Below, piece by piece: positions 46,278 to 57,931 of a DNA stretch of 64,000 nt (position 1 is the first letter of the stretch; every line of letters starts with the position of its first letter). Both the position numbers and the translations under genes were made by a program. The notes under the pieces are model-generated. The model was not told where the DNA came from, did no database searches, and was given only the letters and a program-made list of their open reading frames with translations. Location of the stretch: assembly GCA_036971715.1 (NCBI GenBank), contig JAVHJL010000007.1, forward strand, positions 1,860,001-1,924,000. Reading direction: 5' to 3'. This DNA comes from Arthrobotrys musiformis (lineage: Eukaryota > Ascomycota > Orbiliomycetes > Orbiliales > Orbiliaceae).

Positions 46278-47413
46278 ATCTATCAGTAAACAAGCTCACA
46301 AAGCCCCTGCTGGTCGGAAGGAGATCGTTTCCGTAAATTTGTGTTGTTTGTGTAGGTGTTGGTTATCACGCCTCGTGCCGTAGAAAAGGCGCCCCACCAC
46401 GGCCCGAGCCACTAGCCTGAATGTTTCTGAGGTTGGGAGCGATAGCTTTGTGATATTTCCAAGACGAAAACACGCAGTAACCCTCAACTAGATTTGGCCG
46501 TTATGGTTAACGTTCCGGGCACAGACCATGCAGAGGCCGCCACCTACCCTAAGAGGCGGCCGCGGGGTCAGAGGTGATAACGGTGACCAGGAGCCGCGTC
46601 AGGGAGGCGCTGCTGGAATGAGCAACCTGAAGATTCCGTGTGTATATGCTGTGGAATGCAGTATTCCTGGCAGCAGGTAAATAAAACTGAAAGCTTAAAC
46701 GTTGTATATACCGGGTTTGTATCGGGACGTAGGGGCGGAGGTATATTTTAGAAGAATAGGGGCTACTAGTTTGCTCTATAAAATCACAGTAAAATCAATC
46801 CAGCACCCTTAACAGGAGGCGGGGTTGACGAGGCTGCCAGAATACATTCGACAAAGCCGCCAAGTCTCGGCGGGCTTCACCCAAGCCTCAGACGACGTGG
46901 ACCGGGTCAAGAACACAACAGGTCATAAAACTGGAAGGCTATCTATCGTTTATCTCTCCGTAAATAATTCTGAAAAAATAAATAAATAATTTGAATGGGT
47001 CATAAAAGGCCGAATCGGCCCCGCGCTGACATTTGGCCACCAAGAATAATGACCGACGCCTAGCAGAGCACAGAGTAGTCGTTTCTTGTAGATTGGTCGC
47101 CATAGACTCGTTAGCTTGGTTTTTAGATTGATAGCAAACTAGGTACTTCGTATATTTCTTGCTAGTTGTAGTTTCAAGCTAGTACCAGAGTAGGTTGTGT
47201 AGACCAGGAGGTCTTAGGTTTCACTGAGGCGGGGCTACTCGTGCGTCGAGTGTATTTTCATCATCTGATCATGGGATCAGTCCGGAACGAGTGATTTGTT
47301 TGTCCAACAAGCTCTGTCATCCAACGCTACGACAAACCAAACGTATTTGTTTCTTGTTTGATTGCCAGTCGAAAAATGTTCAAAAAGCTACACAAATGTG
47401 GCAAAAAAGAAGA
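46278..47413. other. Intergenic, 5' flank of the TPR-CHAT gene
   Basis: About 1.1 kb without a supported gene; GC-rich near 46520-46620. The T-rich terminator of the tRNA lies at the right edge (the minus strand reads CTTCTTTTTTGCC just past 47413). Confidence 0.4.
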
Positions 47414-47494
47414 CTCTCAGACGGGGAATCGAACCCCGGTCGTCCGCGAGCAACCAATGACAGGCGGAAATCTTAGCCACTGGACCATCTGAGA
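47414..47494 (-). tRNA. tRNA-Asp (anticodon GTC) with a 9-nt intron
   Basis: Read on the minus strand, a 7-bp acceptor stem (TCTCAGA with TCTGAGA) encloses a D arm (GGTCCAGTGGCTAAGAT), an anticodon stem TCCGC/GCGGA, and a T arm with GGTTCGATTCC. The anticodon loop is 16 nt; removing nine bases after CTGTCA leaves the normal seven-base loop CTGTCAC with anticodon GTC. An intron one base after the anticodon is the canonical position. A T6 run follows for Pol III termination. Confidence 0.88.
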
Positions 47495-50003
47495 AGATGA
47501 TTGGTTCAGTCCACTGAACCAGACAGTCCTTGCAACAACTCATGACAGATACCTTTTATTTGTCCTTATAAAGAGCCCAAAACTAAGCTTTGTCACAAAT
47601 TCGGGCCGGCCAATACCCGAAAATACGCACAACCGGACCATATCCCCACAAGGCCATACGTCAATTGAACGAGTGCCTGGCATACCTTAACTAGACTCGT
47701 AACGGTATTAATTGGACATCTCCATGAACTCATATCTAAATATAGATGACTTCCGCTGGATTCCATACCGCCTATTATATATGCACCCTCAATAATATAA
47801 TATACTATGTAGCTAAGTATACAAGCGGCCTTGCTTTTTCGCAGGTAAAGCCTAACGCGCTCACACCCGCGCATCTTTTCTACAGTACATATACGCACAT
47901 ACGTATACACTCGCCATGGACCCCCCCTGAATCAAATTCATTTGCTCGCCAGAAGCTAGCATACGCGCATGCCTTAGAGGATACCGCTGCCTCGGCGGAA
48001 CACTCAGCGCACGAATGGTCCTATCTATTCCCAAGTTACACTAGTTAACTAGACCGTGGTGCGTCATCGACACCTACAAACAGCCCAAAAGCTATATTAA
48101 TGCCTTAATATCACGACCACGCCCGCCCATGCGCATATGCAAAACCACGAGCAATCGTTTTTTTTTTTTTTTTTCGTTTATTAAAATATAACCGTATACC
48201 GGCACATTAAATTACACAGCCGTGGATGGTGTTTCCTACCTGTAACATAAACAAGACTATCCTGATGACTAACGTGCCTAATGCTATAAAGTTTGAGGAT
48301 CATACCGCCCATACGACTCGTGTGATTGCCGCGGGGCTTGGGACTCCCGGGTCCCGAACGTACAAATTGTCAGCTCTTGGGTTAACCCACCGTGGATTCA
48401 CAACATACATAATATTTCTTTTGCCCAATATATAGATATAAAAAGTTACATAGTAAATATTGTGGTTTAAATTGGGAACTAGAATACACTATGGTGTGAA
48501 CGTTAAGAAAGCTTGCGTGGCCTCTTTCATTCATTCAGTGATGGCCTTGTCACTAGAGAGTTAGAATTAGTTGCGTTAGTCATAACATAGACTTTGTCAT
48601 GCAGAACCGGTACCTAAGTTTATTCTTCCTGTCTAGGGTTTGCGATCTTTAATTCTTCTATATATGGGTCAGAATAATTGGTATGATGACAATGGCTCTA
48701 ACCGCAATCACAACAGAAACATATGTATGTACATACGTACCTTTCGGCAACCAGTAGATTCATTAAGTAGTTTACCAACTGATATATCACCTATATATAA
48801 TAATCATCGCTCTTTTAACCGGAAAGAATGGCTTTAGGAACCTCAGCCCACAGTTTAATCGCGAAGAAAGATTTTAAGTACATTAGAAATGGAGTGTGTT
48901 AATAGTTGGGATGGCGGGGGCCCTTGGGGGCCCAACAAGCAAGCTAGAGAACGAACCGGTACCGGTCCTATGCTCCATAGCTCGTTTTCTTTTCTATTTT
49001 TGTAAACCACACGTACCCCGGAGCCGCTGATATTATATTAGCGCTGGGCTGAGTTGAATAAATTTATAAATGGCAGAACGTTGCTTGCTAGCCTACTAAC
49101 TCAGTAATCGTCAAGAGCTGATTACTTCTTGAGAATTTGAACAGTTTCAGTACATTCTCTAGATCTTCCAGTGTCCCTGATATTGCATTTTGGGGTGGAG
49201 CTCGCGAGCCACATGCAATTGCGCAATAGCGAAGTGTGCCGGTTACGTAAGCAACAAATTAGAAGAACCAGATGCAACAGCTTGGAACCCAAAGGCTGTA
49301 AAAGCTCCAACGGCTCTGCTTACCCTGGTTCTGAATGTCCTTATTGTGGGGATTCTGGTGAGTAGGATAGTTCTGTTCATAAACAAGATTTCGAGAGTGA
49401 ATCCTATGGCGGGGAAAATTGTAACAACTAAATAACTACATCCCCGGAGTCCTAGGAGTGATAATTATATATTATATACAGTAACAGCGATTGCGGCATC
49501 AGAACAGCTCAGATAACGTATATAACGGTCACGACAGCGGGAGTTGCGTTTGTAGCGTGTAGGGGCGGCAGCGGCGGTTACGTTAGTGATATATATCATG
49601 GGGCAATGAATGCCGTTGAAAAGATGGTATGGTATGTAAGTACCTAGATAATGCAACTCTGTAACAGTGAAGCCGCCACGCAAAACTTATCGGTTGAGAT
49701 ATATTGTAATCGATCTGAACCCGCAGGACTTCAAAGCTTCAGTCTCCGCAACTGCTCTATAGATCTAGCTCGTGCAATGAAAGTCTTATGATCGAACCCT
49801 CTACTCACACGGTACCAGAAGGGAGGCACCGAAACTGAAAAGATCTCTGGGTATCAGTATCAGTATAAATACGCAGGTGGATATAAATAACAGAACGACA
49901 CACAACATCATGTATACTTCGGCTAGCTCTGGTTTACGAGACAACATGTATATGTATTGGATGTACATACATCTCGAATTAATATAAAAAACTAGAGTGG
50001 TCG
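47495..50003. other. Intergenic, no supported gene
   Basis: About 2.5 kb. A 17-T tract lies at 48158-48174. A frame at 49190-49435 contains a short hydrophobic stretch but lacks a family match or start context. I see no gene that I can defend. Confidence 0.4.
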
Positions 50004-53000
50004 CTATGCAAATCTGAAAAGACTAACTTCTCCAGACTCCTGTCCAATTGCAATGGTCTTTTCTCGTATGGCTGAACAGGAACCTCGATAATTGTGCGGT
50101 AACCAAAGAAAATTTTGGCCATCTCGAGCTATCCATTCACCGTCAAGAAAGATATGACCTGGCTTTTGCGGAAGTGGCGGGAGGGAAGAGTTGGAGCCAG
50201 GAGAGATAACGAGAATTTCTCTATCGGTTAGTAAACATCCACCGTCACTAGAAAATTCTAAACTGGTGGTCCTATATTGCAGGGTAAAGCTTCCCACTGC
50301 CCTCGCCGTTGCTATTTCCCAGACACTGACCATTCCATCCTCCGACCTCAATACCAACCGCGTGCCGTCAAGGGAAAAGGCGACCGCCGCAACCCATCCG
50401 TCATGTCTTGCTAATCGTTTCATCTCCTCTTTTTCTATATTCCAGAGTCTAATTATTCCATCACCGGATCCTAATGCCAGCCACTTGCCGTCAGGAGAAA
50501 AGGCAACTGTCTCAACCTGCTGCTCAACCCGAATTCGCCCATTATATAAATAATCTTTTTTTAACTCTTTGACCCCATTCCCTTCCATATCCCAAAGCTT
50601 TACTGTTCCGTTACTTAATACTGATACTAGTCGCTCACTATTAGGGGAAAAGGCAATTTCCTTAACCTTCGGCACCCAGCCGAACACTTTCAACAGTTTT
50701 ACTTCCCCTCCCGCTACACTCCAGAGCCCGATTATCCCATCAAACGAACCGGATGCTAACCGCGTGCCGTCAGGGGAGAAAGCGACCGTCCAAGCCCGCC
50801 CGCCATGTCCTCCCAATTCTTTCACCTCCCCCTCCATATCCCAGAGCCTAATTATTCCACCATCTGATGCGGATGCTAACCGCGTGCCGTCAGGGGAGAA
50901 AGCAACCGTCCAAACCCGCCTGCCATCTCCTCCCAATTGTTCCGCCTCCCCCCTCCATATCCCAGAGTCTAATTATTCCACCATCTAATCCCAATGCTAA
51001 TCGGGTGCCGTCATGGGAGAAAGCAACCGCGTCAATCCAACCATGCCTTTCCATGGACAACCGTTTCAGCCCCCCCTCTATATCCCAGAGCTCAATTGTT
51101 CCACTGATCGACGCCAATGCTAACAGCTCGCCGTTAGGAGAAAAGGCGATTGCGCCAACCAAATGATTTTGATTCACTTTCAATTGCTTCACCTCCTCCC
51201 CCGTTGCAACGTCCCAGAATATAATTATTCCATTAACCGACCCCGATACAAGCTGCGTGCCATCAGGGGAAAAGGCGACTGCCCCGGTCCATTCACTATA
51301 TCCTTTCGACCGTTTCACCTCCTCCCCCGTTGTCGTATTCCAGAACGTAATTATTCCATCTCTCGACATCGATATCAACTGCGTGCCATCAGAAGAGAAA
51401 GTGACCGCTGTAACTTCATCATGTCCTGTTAACTGTTTTATCTCCTTCCCTGTTATTATATCCCATAGTATAATTATTCCATCACCCAACGCCGATGCCA
51501 ATCGTGTACTATCAGAAGAGAAAGCAATTACGCAAATTAAATTATATCCTTTCAACCGTTTCACCTCTTCCCCTGTTACCGCATTCCAAACAATAATTAT
51601 TCCATCATCCGACCCTAACACTAACCACGCACCATCAGGGGAGAAGGCAATCGCAGCAACTGTCCCTTCGTGTTCCAATGTTTGTAGTTCTGCGCCCCAG
51701 AATTGCTGGACTTTCGGTAACATACAAATCTCTCTTGGAATATGGTTTCGGAATCTGGCTTTGATAATGCTTGTCTCTGGGCTAAAAATAATCGCAGAAG
51801 AATAAAGTTGAAGTGGAGCTTGATCAACTATTCGCCAACTCTGTAGAAGAAAGCGTTTAGCATCATGAAGAAAGCGTAATGCTTCGGGTCCTTCGTTATT
51901 CTAATCCATTTATATTAGCATATAGAAGCTTTGACAATATGAAGAAGGAATAAGGTCACGATGATGTGAACAGCGGGATAGCATACGTCTGTAATCGAGC
52001 GTAAAGTATCGATCAACCAGATATAGTCGGACAACCCCCCTATAAGACTTAGGGCCTCAATCCAGTATAAAAAGTGGCTGCATAGAAAAGTATAGGCCAC
52101 ATGTGTATCGGATATAGATTCACCACTCTCTTTCAAATGGTATACCCAGTAGCGACAAGAATATTGAACATATGCGGGTAGGCGCTCATTTATTATTTCG
52201 GTATCGAGATATTTTCGTAGCATCCCCGGGAACCCTAAAGAACAAATATTTCCTTTAATATGTTCGGATAATACAATGAGAGACCTTTTTGCAATGGCCG
52301 AATGCGTTTCCTTCTCATTGATCCAGAACCATAGATCGCTATCCTCCTTTTCAGGGTCGATCAAGAACTCCCGGAACGAGAGATGTAGCGGTCGAACGGG
52401 TGCGTTTGTATCCTTAGGAATGTTCAAGACCGAATGTAGATGATGTAGTTTATTACTGATTTCGTTTTGGGATTTACCGAGAAGACTTGCAAGAGATAAT
52501 ATTGACAACGGGTCGGCCAGGATAACGATAGAGCCTATAATTTCCCTAAATTCTTGACCGAACAGGCACCTCCTGAGTTTTTGCTTGGGGACGTCACCTT
52601 CCAGTCGCTCCAGCACGGGGAGATATGTCTGGTCCAGCTGAGAGGCTCCAACGACACCATACTTCAAGACAGTAGCCAGTCGCGTTTCTGGGTCCCACTC
52701 TACCATATCCCCTACGAACCGGCAGATAGTTGCGGCAAATATGAATAACGGAATTGCTGTACTGGTTAACTTTTGGATAACGTCGGCTCCTGGCCACTCC
52801 GGGGGAAGGAGAACCCTAGTTGTGGATTTGTTGAAGTCGTCCCTCATTGCAGAAAACTTGGCTGTGAGAAAAAGCGATATATCATGTTCAATTATAGCTG
52901 GAGGAACGTCGTGAAGCTTAATATCCTTGTAGATATCAGAAGATATATTACCAAAGCCTAGACGGGTTGGAAGCTCCGGCCTGCTCGTTAAGAATATTCG

Positions 53001-53570
53001 GATATGGACTGTCTTTAATGCTTGTACTTTTGCAAGGAGGTAGATAACCTTTCTGATAATATGGTCTCCCTCACATTCATCCAATGCATCGAGTACTAAA
53101 ACCACAGATAAAGAAACCTGACTCAACTTCTCAAGAGGATAAAGGATAAGGCGGTCAAACTGTTTTTCTAGTGACTTCGTCGCAATTTCAGGTTCTTCGT
53201 CGATTGCAGTTCGAATATGAGGTATCAGATCAGGTATCCTTGACAGGAATTGGGTTGCAATTGTGGTGAAAAGCCTAGAAGCATTACCGCGGTCACTCTC
53301 ACCCCTTTTGAAAAAGAAACTCGCACCCAGCAAGCCATCTTCTTCAAAATTTTGAGCAAGTGTCCGGGCGATCGTAGACTTCCCTGTCCCAGCCATACCT
53401 CTGAGCCAATATATATATGGTCCGTCGGGGTCTTTAGCCCATTCCCTAACTTCGCATAAAAGTTCTGTTCGTGTTCCAGGGTGACATTTTGCATCCAGCC
53501 CATCATCCTTATAGGAATCGAATGCTGCATTTGGAGCAGATGGTATTTGTTTGCGGATCTCAGAGATCAT
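50004..53570 (-). CDS. NACHT-WD40 (NWD) NLR with one homopolymer frameshift
   Basis: Exon 1 is 53570-51960 and exon 2 is 51900-50004; the 59-nt intron (GTGACC donor, GCTAAT branch, TTAG acceptor) keeps the frame. The N-terminus leads into AAFDSYKDDGLDAKCHPGTR, the common entry to NWD NACHT domains, then Walker A GMAGTGKST, LVLDALDEC (Walker B) and FLTSRPE. The C-terminal half begins with the FLHDAKRFLLQSW/APLQLYSSAIIFSPE linker known from this family and has 11 WD40 repeats plus a partial one. A run of six C at 50948-50953 (five in the paralogous repeat at about 50827) shifts the frame within the repeat array; with five the whole 632-codon exon reads through. So the gene is either a recent pseudogene or carries a sequencing error. 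NWD genes such as het-d and het-e of Podospora act in heterokaryon incompatibility. There is no effector domain fused at this N-terminus. Confidence 0.82.
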
Positions 53571-53764
53571 CTTTCTAGATTACCAGGATTTTATCAATCC
53601 GCTCGTTCATCATGACGGTTGAGATAAGATATACAACTACCTTTGATTATCCTGAAGCGTAGGTGGAAGTTTCCTTTTTGCTACAATTCCGGATTTTTCT
53701 TAGTTTATGTGCCATTCGTGATTGCATGATGATATATTTGCTAGCTCCTAGCTGGGATATGTGA

Positions 53765-55367
53765 TTATTTTGCGTACAACATACTGGGTCCTCGAATGGC
53801 TGCAGCTTCAGCCGACTGGATGATGTCTTTAAGACGGTCGTGAACAGTTCGATATGTTGGATCTTGCTCACTTTTGAATTTGACGATTGTCGAATGATTC
53901 GCTGGAGCTGATAAGAGTTCTTCGAGATCAGAGATCCCTAACTCTACAGAATCCCTGGTCACCAGTATTACGGGGTCCCCATATCGCCCGTAACTCTCAT
54001 CCGACAACTACGCATAAAAGGTCTATCAGCTTCGTTTATGTAAAGATAAATAATTATCAAATACCTTGATAACTTTCGGCGTCATGTGTGTTTCAAAAAA
54101 TGAGAAAATCCTTGTTTTCGTCTCTTCAATCCGTTTCTTGAACATTTTAACAGTATTTGTAACTCTTTCTGTCTCGTAAGCGACACGCTGAACGAGCTCA
54201 TAGCCTTCTCTTCCAACTTTCTCATCATCATCCACTATAAAGAAGACGTCTTCGAGATACATGCTCCTAAATGGAACGCCGAAAAAAAAAAATACCAGTC
54301 ACCGAATCATAAATATCCCTATAGAGACTTTCTGTGAATGCCTTGACGAAAGCCTACAAGTCATCCTGTCAGCGTACTGAGCAGCAGCCTCGATACTAGG
54401 CGCTCCCGCGCGAGGCGAAGATTAAATAACAGTTGTAAACCGGAGGTTCATACATGTGTAATTATAGTCCCGCCAAAACTATGACCCATAAGGATTAGCG
54501 GTCTCCTTCGTTCCTATTGCAGATTTTTGTTAAGTACTACTTTAATAGTCAACTGGGCTAACGTTAAAGATTTCGTCAGGTAACCATACCGCAGTAGTAC
54601 TTCTGGCTTTGTTGATTTCTGTTAACAGATTTTCGACGTAATCTTCAATCCAAATTTTGATTGTAGCCTGATACTTTGTATTATATCCAAACGTCATTGT
54701 TCTGCAGTATTTTAAATTATTGTCTTTGCTTAGGAAATCTTGAAGCCACATCGACGCAACATTCTCTACTTTAGGGCCGACCCAAGATCCATAAGCGTGA
54801 GAATTAAGCCCTGACAGTGCAACAATACTTTGGAGAACGTCAGAATCATTAGTTAATCCGGTAAATTACCGAACAGGAGGGAAATTTACTCAATCTTGAT
54901 TTCGCTTGTTTCAACTGAATATAGTTGCGTGAGGCCAAAAAAATGGGAATCAATCGCTATAACCCCATCTTGATAAACAAACGATGGGTCTCCCTTCTGC
55001 AAAAATAATGGAGACTCCGATGTACTCGGCCCGGATGAGCGTGGCTTCGATGCGCAGGGTTTCCACGTGCGTGACTTCGATATACATGGCCGCAATGTAC
55101 ATGGTTTTGGTATACGCGACGCCGGTATTCGCGGGTTCGATATGCGTAGCTCTGGTGTGTGCGGGTTTGATGTGCGTGGTTCGAACTTAAAAATTGCTGT
55201 CTGTGTTTCTGTATCGGTGCAGCTAGGCGCGAGACGGAGATAGAGTTCAAATCTTTGCTTCTCGTCGTTTGTGAGCTTATCCAGCAGTGCCGACTTAAAT
55301 TCAGCTTCACTAGTCCCAATCCCGATATTTACTGCCCTATATGCCCCTCGATTTTTTTGGTCGCCAT
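53765..55367 (-). CDS. SesB-like alpha/beta hydrolase, 5 exons, two homopolymer frameshifts
   Basis: Exons 55367-54890, 54827-54590, 54513-54454, 54353-54065 and 54007-53765 join in phase, with standard splice sites, to about 435 codons. The core reads DIVALSGLNSHAYGSW, MWLQDFLSKD, CRTMTFGYNTK, then RRPLILMGHSFGG with the serine-nucleophile elbow, a GIFFFGVPFRS block and the ending ANHSTIVKFKSEQDPTYR. This is the lipase-like domain found at the N-terminus of many fungal NLRs and alone in SesB-type proteins. Two single-base changes interrupt it: seven A (minus strand) at 55352-55358 where eight keep frame with the ATG, and eleven T at 54282-54292 where ten would keep frame. A tandem repeat of roughly 18 bp inflates exon 1. 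It ends 195 bp before the NACHT gene on the same strand, so effector and receptor parts are split into two neighbouring genes. Confidence 0.75.
55030..55195 (-). repeat. Tandem 18-bp-type minisatellite inside the hydrolase gene
   Basis: Degenerate units around CGAACCCGCGCATACC-like hexacodon blocks give Pro/Arg/Ser-rich repeats (PRTSNP, RISNPR, PRIP, KPC) in the reading frame of exon 1. This low-complexity stretch separates the N-terminal helical part from the hydrolase core. Confidence 0.55.
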
Positions 55368-56882
55368 GGTTAGTGGATTAGCTGAGGTTTCATTAGCTCT
55401 ATTAGAAAGAAAGGGTCGGGTTGTGAGAGCCCGGGTCCCTCAGAATAAACACTAGCTAATTGGGAATCCTAGTGAGGGGCAAGATGGATTTGAGCTCAAC
55501 TGAGGATAGGACAGGATAACAATTTAACACGAGTTTGTACCATAACCTAAAAATAGGCGCCTTGTCCTAGACGTTACAAGAGAGAAGCCGAGCACCGGGA
55601 GGGGTAAAAAGCTTAGGCATTAAGCACAGTTTGGTTACGAGGCTGGGAGCGGCCATAGGAGCCCGTAGCCAGAGTATGCAAAGACAACACATCGTGCAGC
55701 AACATGATTTTCTCGTTTTGATAGAGCCTTGTTCAGTTGCTAGCAAAACGAGAGTCACCAAACCCGTACCAGCCTCGGTACCAAAATAACCCTAGTTTTA
55801 ATATCGGGGCAGAAACATATCAATCTCGAAGCATAGGCGAATATTAATAGCCAACAACTGGTCTCGTAACCAACACTAGTTATTACATATGTAGTGGCCT
55901 GTCCAGAAGGTCTTGAAGGTCCAGAATCTTAGCCTCTTAGCCTCTGGGCCATCTGAGATTGTGATTGGTTCAGTCCACTGAATCAGACAGCCCTTGCAAC
56001 AACTGATGATGAGTTATTTTCGTTTGCCATTATAAACTCTTGATTAATTGGCTTTCGGACCTGGCGCGACCAGGTAGGCGCTTGGGCATGTTTAACTAAA
56101 AATTTACGCCCCATATAAATTTACCTCGACAGTGATGTACAGTCAACGAGCCACTGGTATGCCCTAACCTTGTAACAGCCTCGATTAGGTCCTACCTGGC
56201 GCCCGGGCTCGAGGCCAATTAATTAGACCATTCTACATGCGTGTGTACCACTACCATTTATTGCACGCATATTAGCCACATTGCATTGGCTCTCGATTCG
56301 AAGCTCTATCATCCCGCCTTCAGGCAACAGCCGTTTCTCGCTTATATAACGACATATTGACTCCAACATTTCTTTGCCAAAATGGCATTTAAGGACCCAA
56401 GCGTCACAAAGCAACGCAAGAAACGCCAAAGAACGCTGGGTACACTTGTTGCATTTTACACTGAAATTTGCTCGCAAGGTACGTGTATACACTAAGAAAC
56501 CCCGAAAAGGCGATCGGGGAAATCTCTAAACTGTTGTATCGTTTTTATCCGCGTGCTACATTCTATCCAGGCATTTGCATGGTGGTCCTTAAAACATTCG
56601 ATACCTATTATGATGTTAATAAATTGACCGTTAACCGTTCATTGCATTACTTGTGTCCATTTTGTCCATGTATCGCTTAGAACTTCCGTAAATAGAAATG
56701 TCAACATTTGTACGTCCGCCGCGAGACAGCGGAGGGATTCCATACTCCACAATTACTCCAGAACTCAAAACTACAAATACGGAACCGTTGGCTCTCATCA
56801 TGGGGGTTTGTATTAACCATCTACAGCACACCTATTACCAACCGTTAATACAGACTGGCCTACTTTTCGCTATCCCTAGAAT
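55368..56882. other. Intergenic with a degenerate tRNA-Asp 5' half
   Basis: No supported gene. Positions about 55925-56035 match the 5' half and upstream flank of the tRNA-Asp at 47.4 kb. A frame at 56223-56492 (89 aa, several Cys) has no recognisable domain and no ATG. Confidence 0.5.
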
Positions 56883-57931
56883 ATGGCCAGTGCAAAAAAT
56901 GTAATTCACCTAAAACCCTCTGAACTCGCGAATATAATAGCAAGCTAACTAATAATTCAAGCCTCAATTCCCCCGGGAGTACAAACTGGTCGTATTCGGC
57001 TCTCCAGGTTCTGGAAAATCGAGCTTTGTGGACAAATTTATTGGCGCGAATCCAGGCTGCGAGTGCCATTGCGGCGAAAAAAGGACCATAGACGGTTGGT
57101 TTTGGACAATACACAGGTGCCGATGCGTCGGCATTTCAAAGAGTTGTTGTTGGAAAAACTAATTGATTATTCGCAGACTCCTTTCGGAAGCAGATCTTTG
57201 TTGATGATGAAGTTGCGCTGGTCGATATTTTGGACACCACACAAACCGAACTCTATTCTTGGCGTGACCAGTACATGAGAACGGGGGAGGGCTTTGTTCT
57301 TTTATACTCCATAACCTCCAGAGAGTCTTTCGAGGCGCTGTCTGCTTTTCGACAAAATATTCTGACAATCAAGAAGAAAAACTCCTTCCCGATGGTTGTT
57401 ATCAACGCCCCAGTTATTTTATTTTATTTTTATTTTTATTTTTATTATTATTTGTTTATGGCGAGGATGCACATCTGATATCGAGACTAGGTTGTTGTCG
57501 GAACCAAGCGCGATCTAGAGAGTAGTCGGGAAGTATCATCTCAAGGTTAGAGAAAATTACCCCTCTGATATCATAAAGTCGAAGGTTCATCAATGCCACT
57601 AACATTCTTTTCCGGCATTCCTCCGATCAAATCTACAGAAGGACGCGCATTAGCCGATTCGTTTGGCTGTCCTTTCTTCGAGGCAGCGCCGGTGGGGTCT
57701 TGGGGTAATGATGAAGAGCAGAGACCGGTAATTTCTGAACTCGTCCGCTGTATAAGAAGGGCCACCAAAGAAGAAGAAGAAGCCCAAGGGAAAGCGGAAG
57801 ATGCCCCAAATGATCGCGCCTCCAGGAATCGACGTATGCATCGTCCAGGCCCATGCTTCTTCCCTTTACTAAAAGTTTGGGATATTCTATGGCTTGGTCC
57901 GTGTTTGAGGCGTTATAAAGGCGATAAGTGA
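56883..57931 (+). CDS. Ras-like small GTPase with degenerate G motifs, 5 exons
   Basis: Exons 56883-56900, 56962-57094, 57177-57394, 57491-57545 and 57639-57931 join in phase to 238 aa; intron 1 has a CTAACTAAT branch. The start is MASAKNPQFPREYKLVVFG, close to Ras. G1 GSPGSGKSS is intact. Switch I has been replaced: a Cys-rich GCECHCGEKRTID precedes DSFRKQIFVDDEVALVDILD. G3, normally DTAGQEEYS, reads DTTQTELYS, losing the Gly and catalytic Gln. RDQYMRTGEGFVLLYSITSRESFE is Ras-like. G4 is GTKRDLE instead of NKxDL, and G5 is EAAP instead of SAK. The C-terminal 90 residues are basic, with no CAAX box. Membrane targeting and GTP hydrolysis are therefore doubtful; it may be a pseudo-GTPase. Intron 3 contains a TTTTA microsatellite. 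Confidence 0.75.

Noticed and set aside
49190..49435. Short frame with hydrophobic C-terminal part
   Set aside because: Other frames of equal length overlap and there is no start context or family; could be part of a worn gene, but not supportable.
56223..56492. Cys-containing 89-aa minus-strand frame
   Set aside because: Begins with a non-ATG codon and shows no recognisable motif or splice partner.
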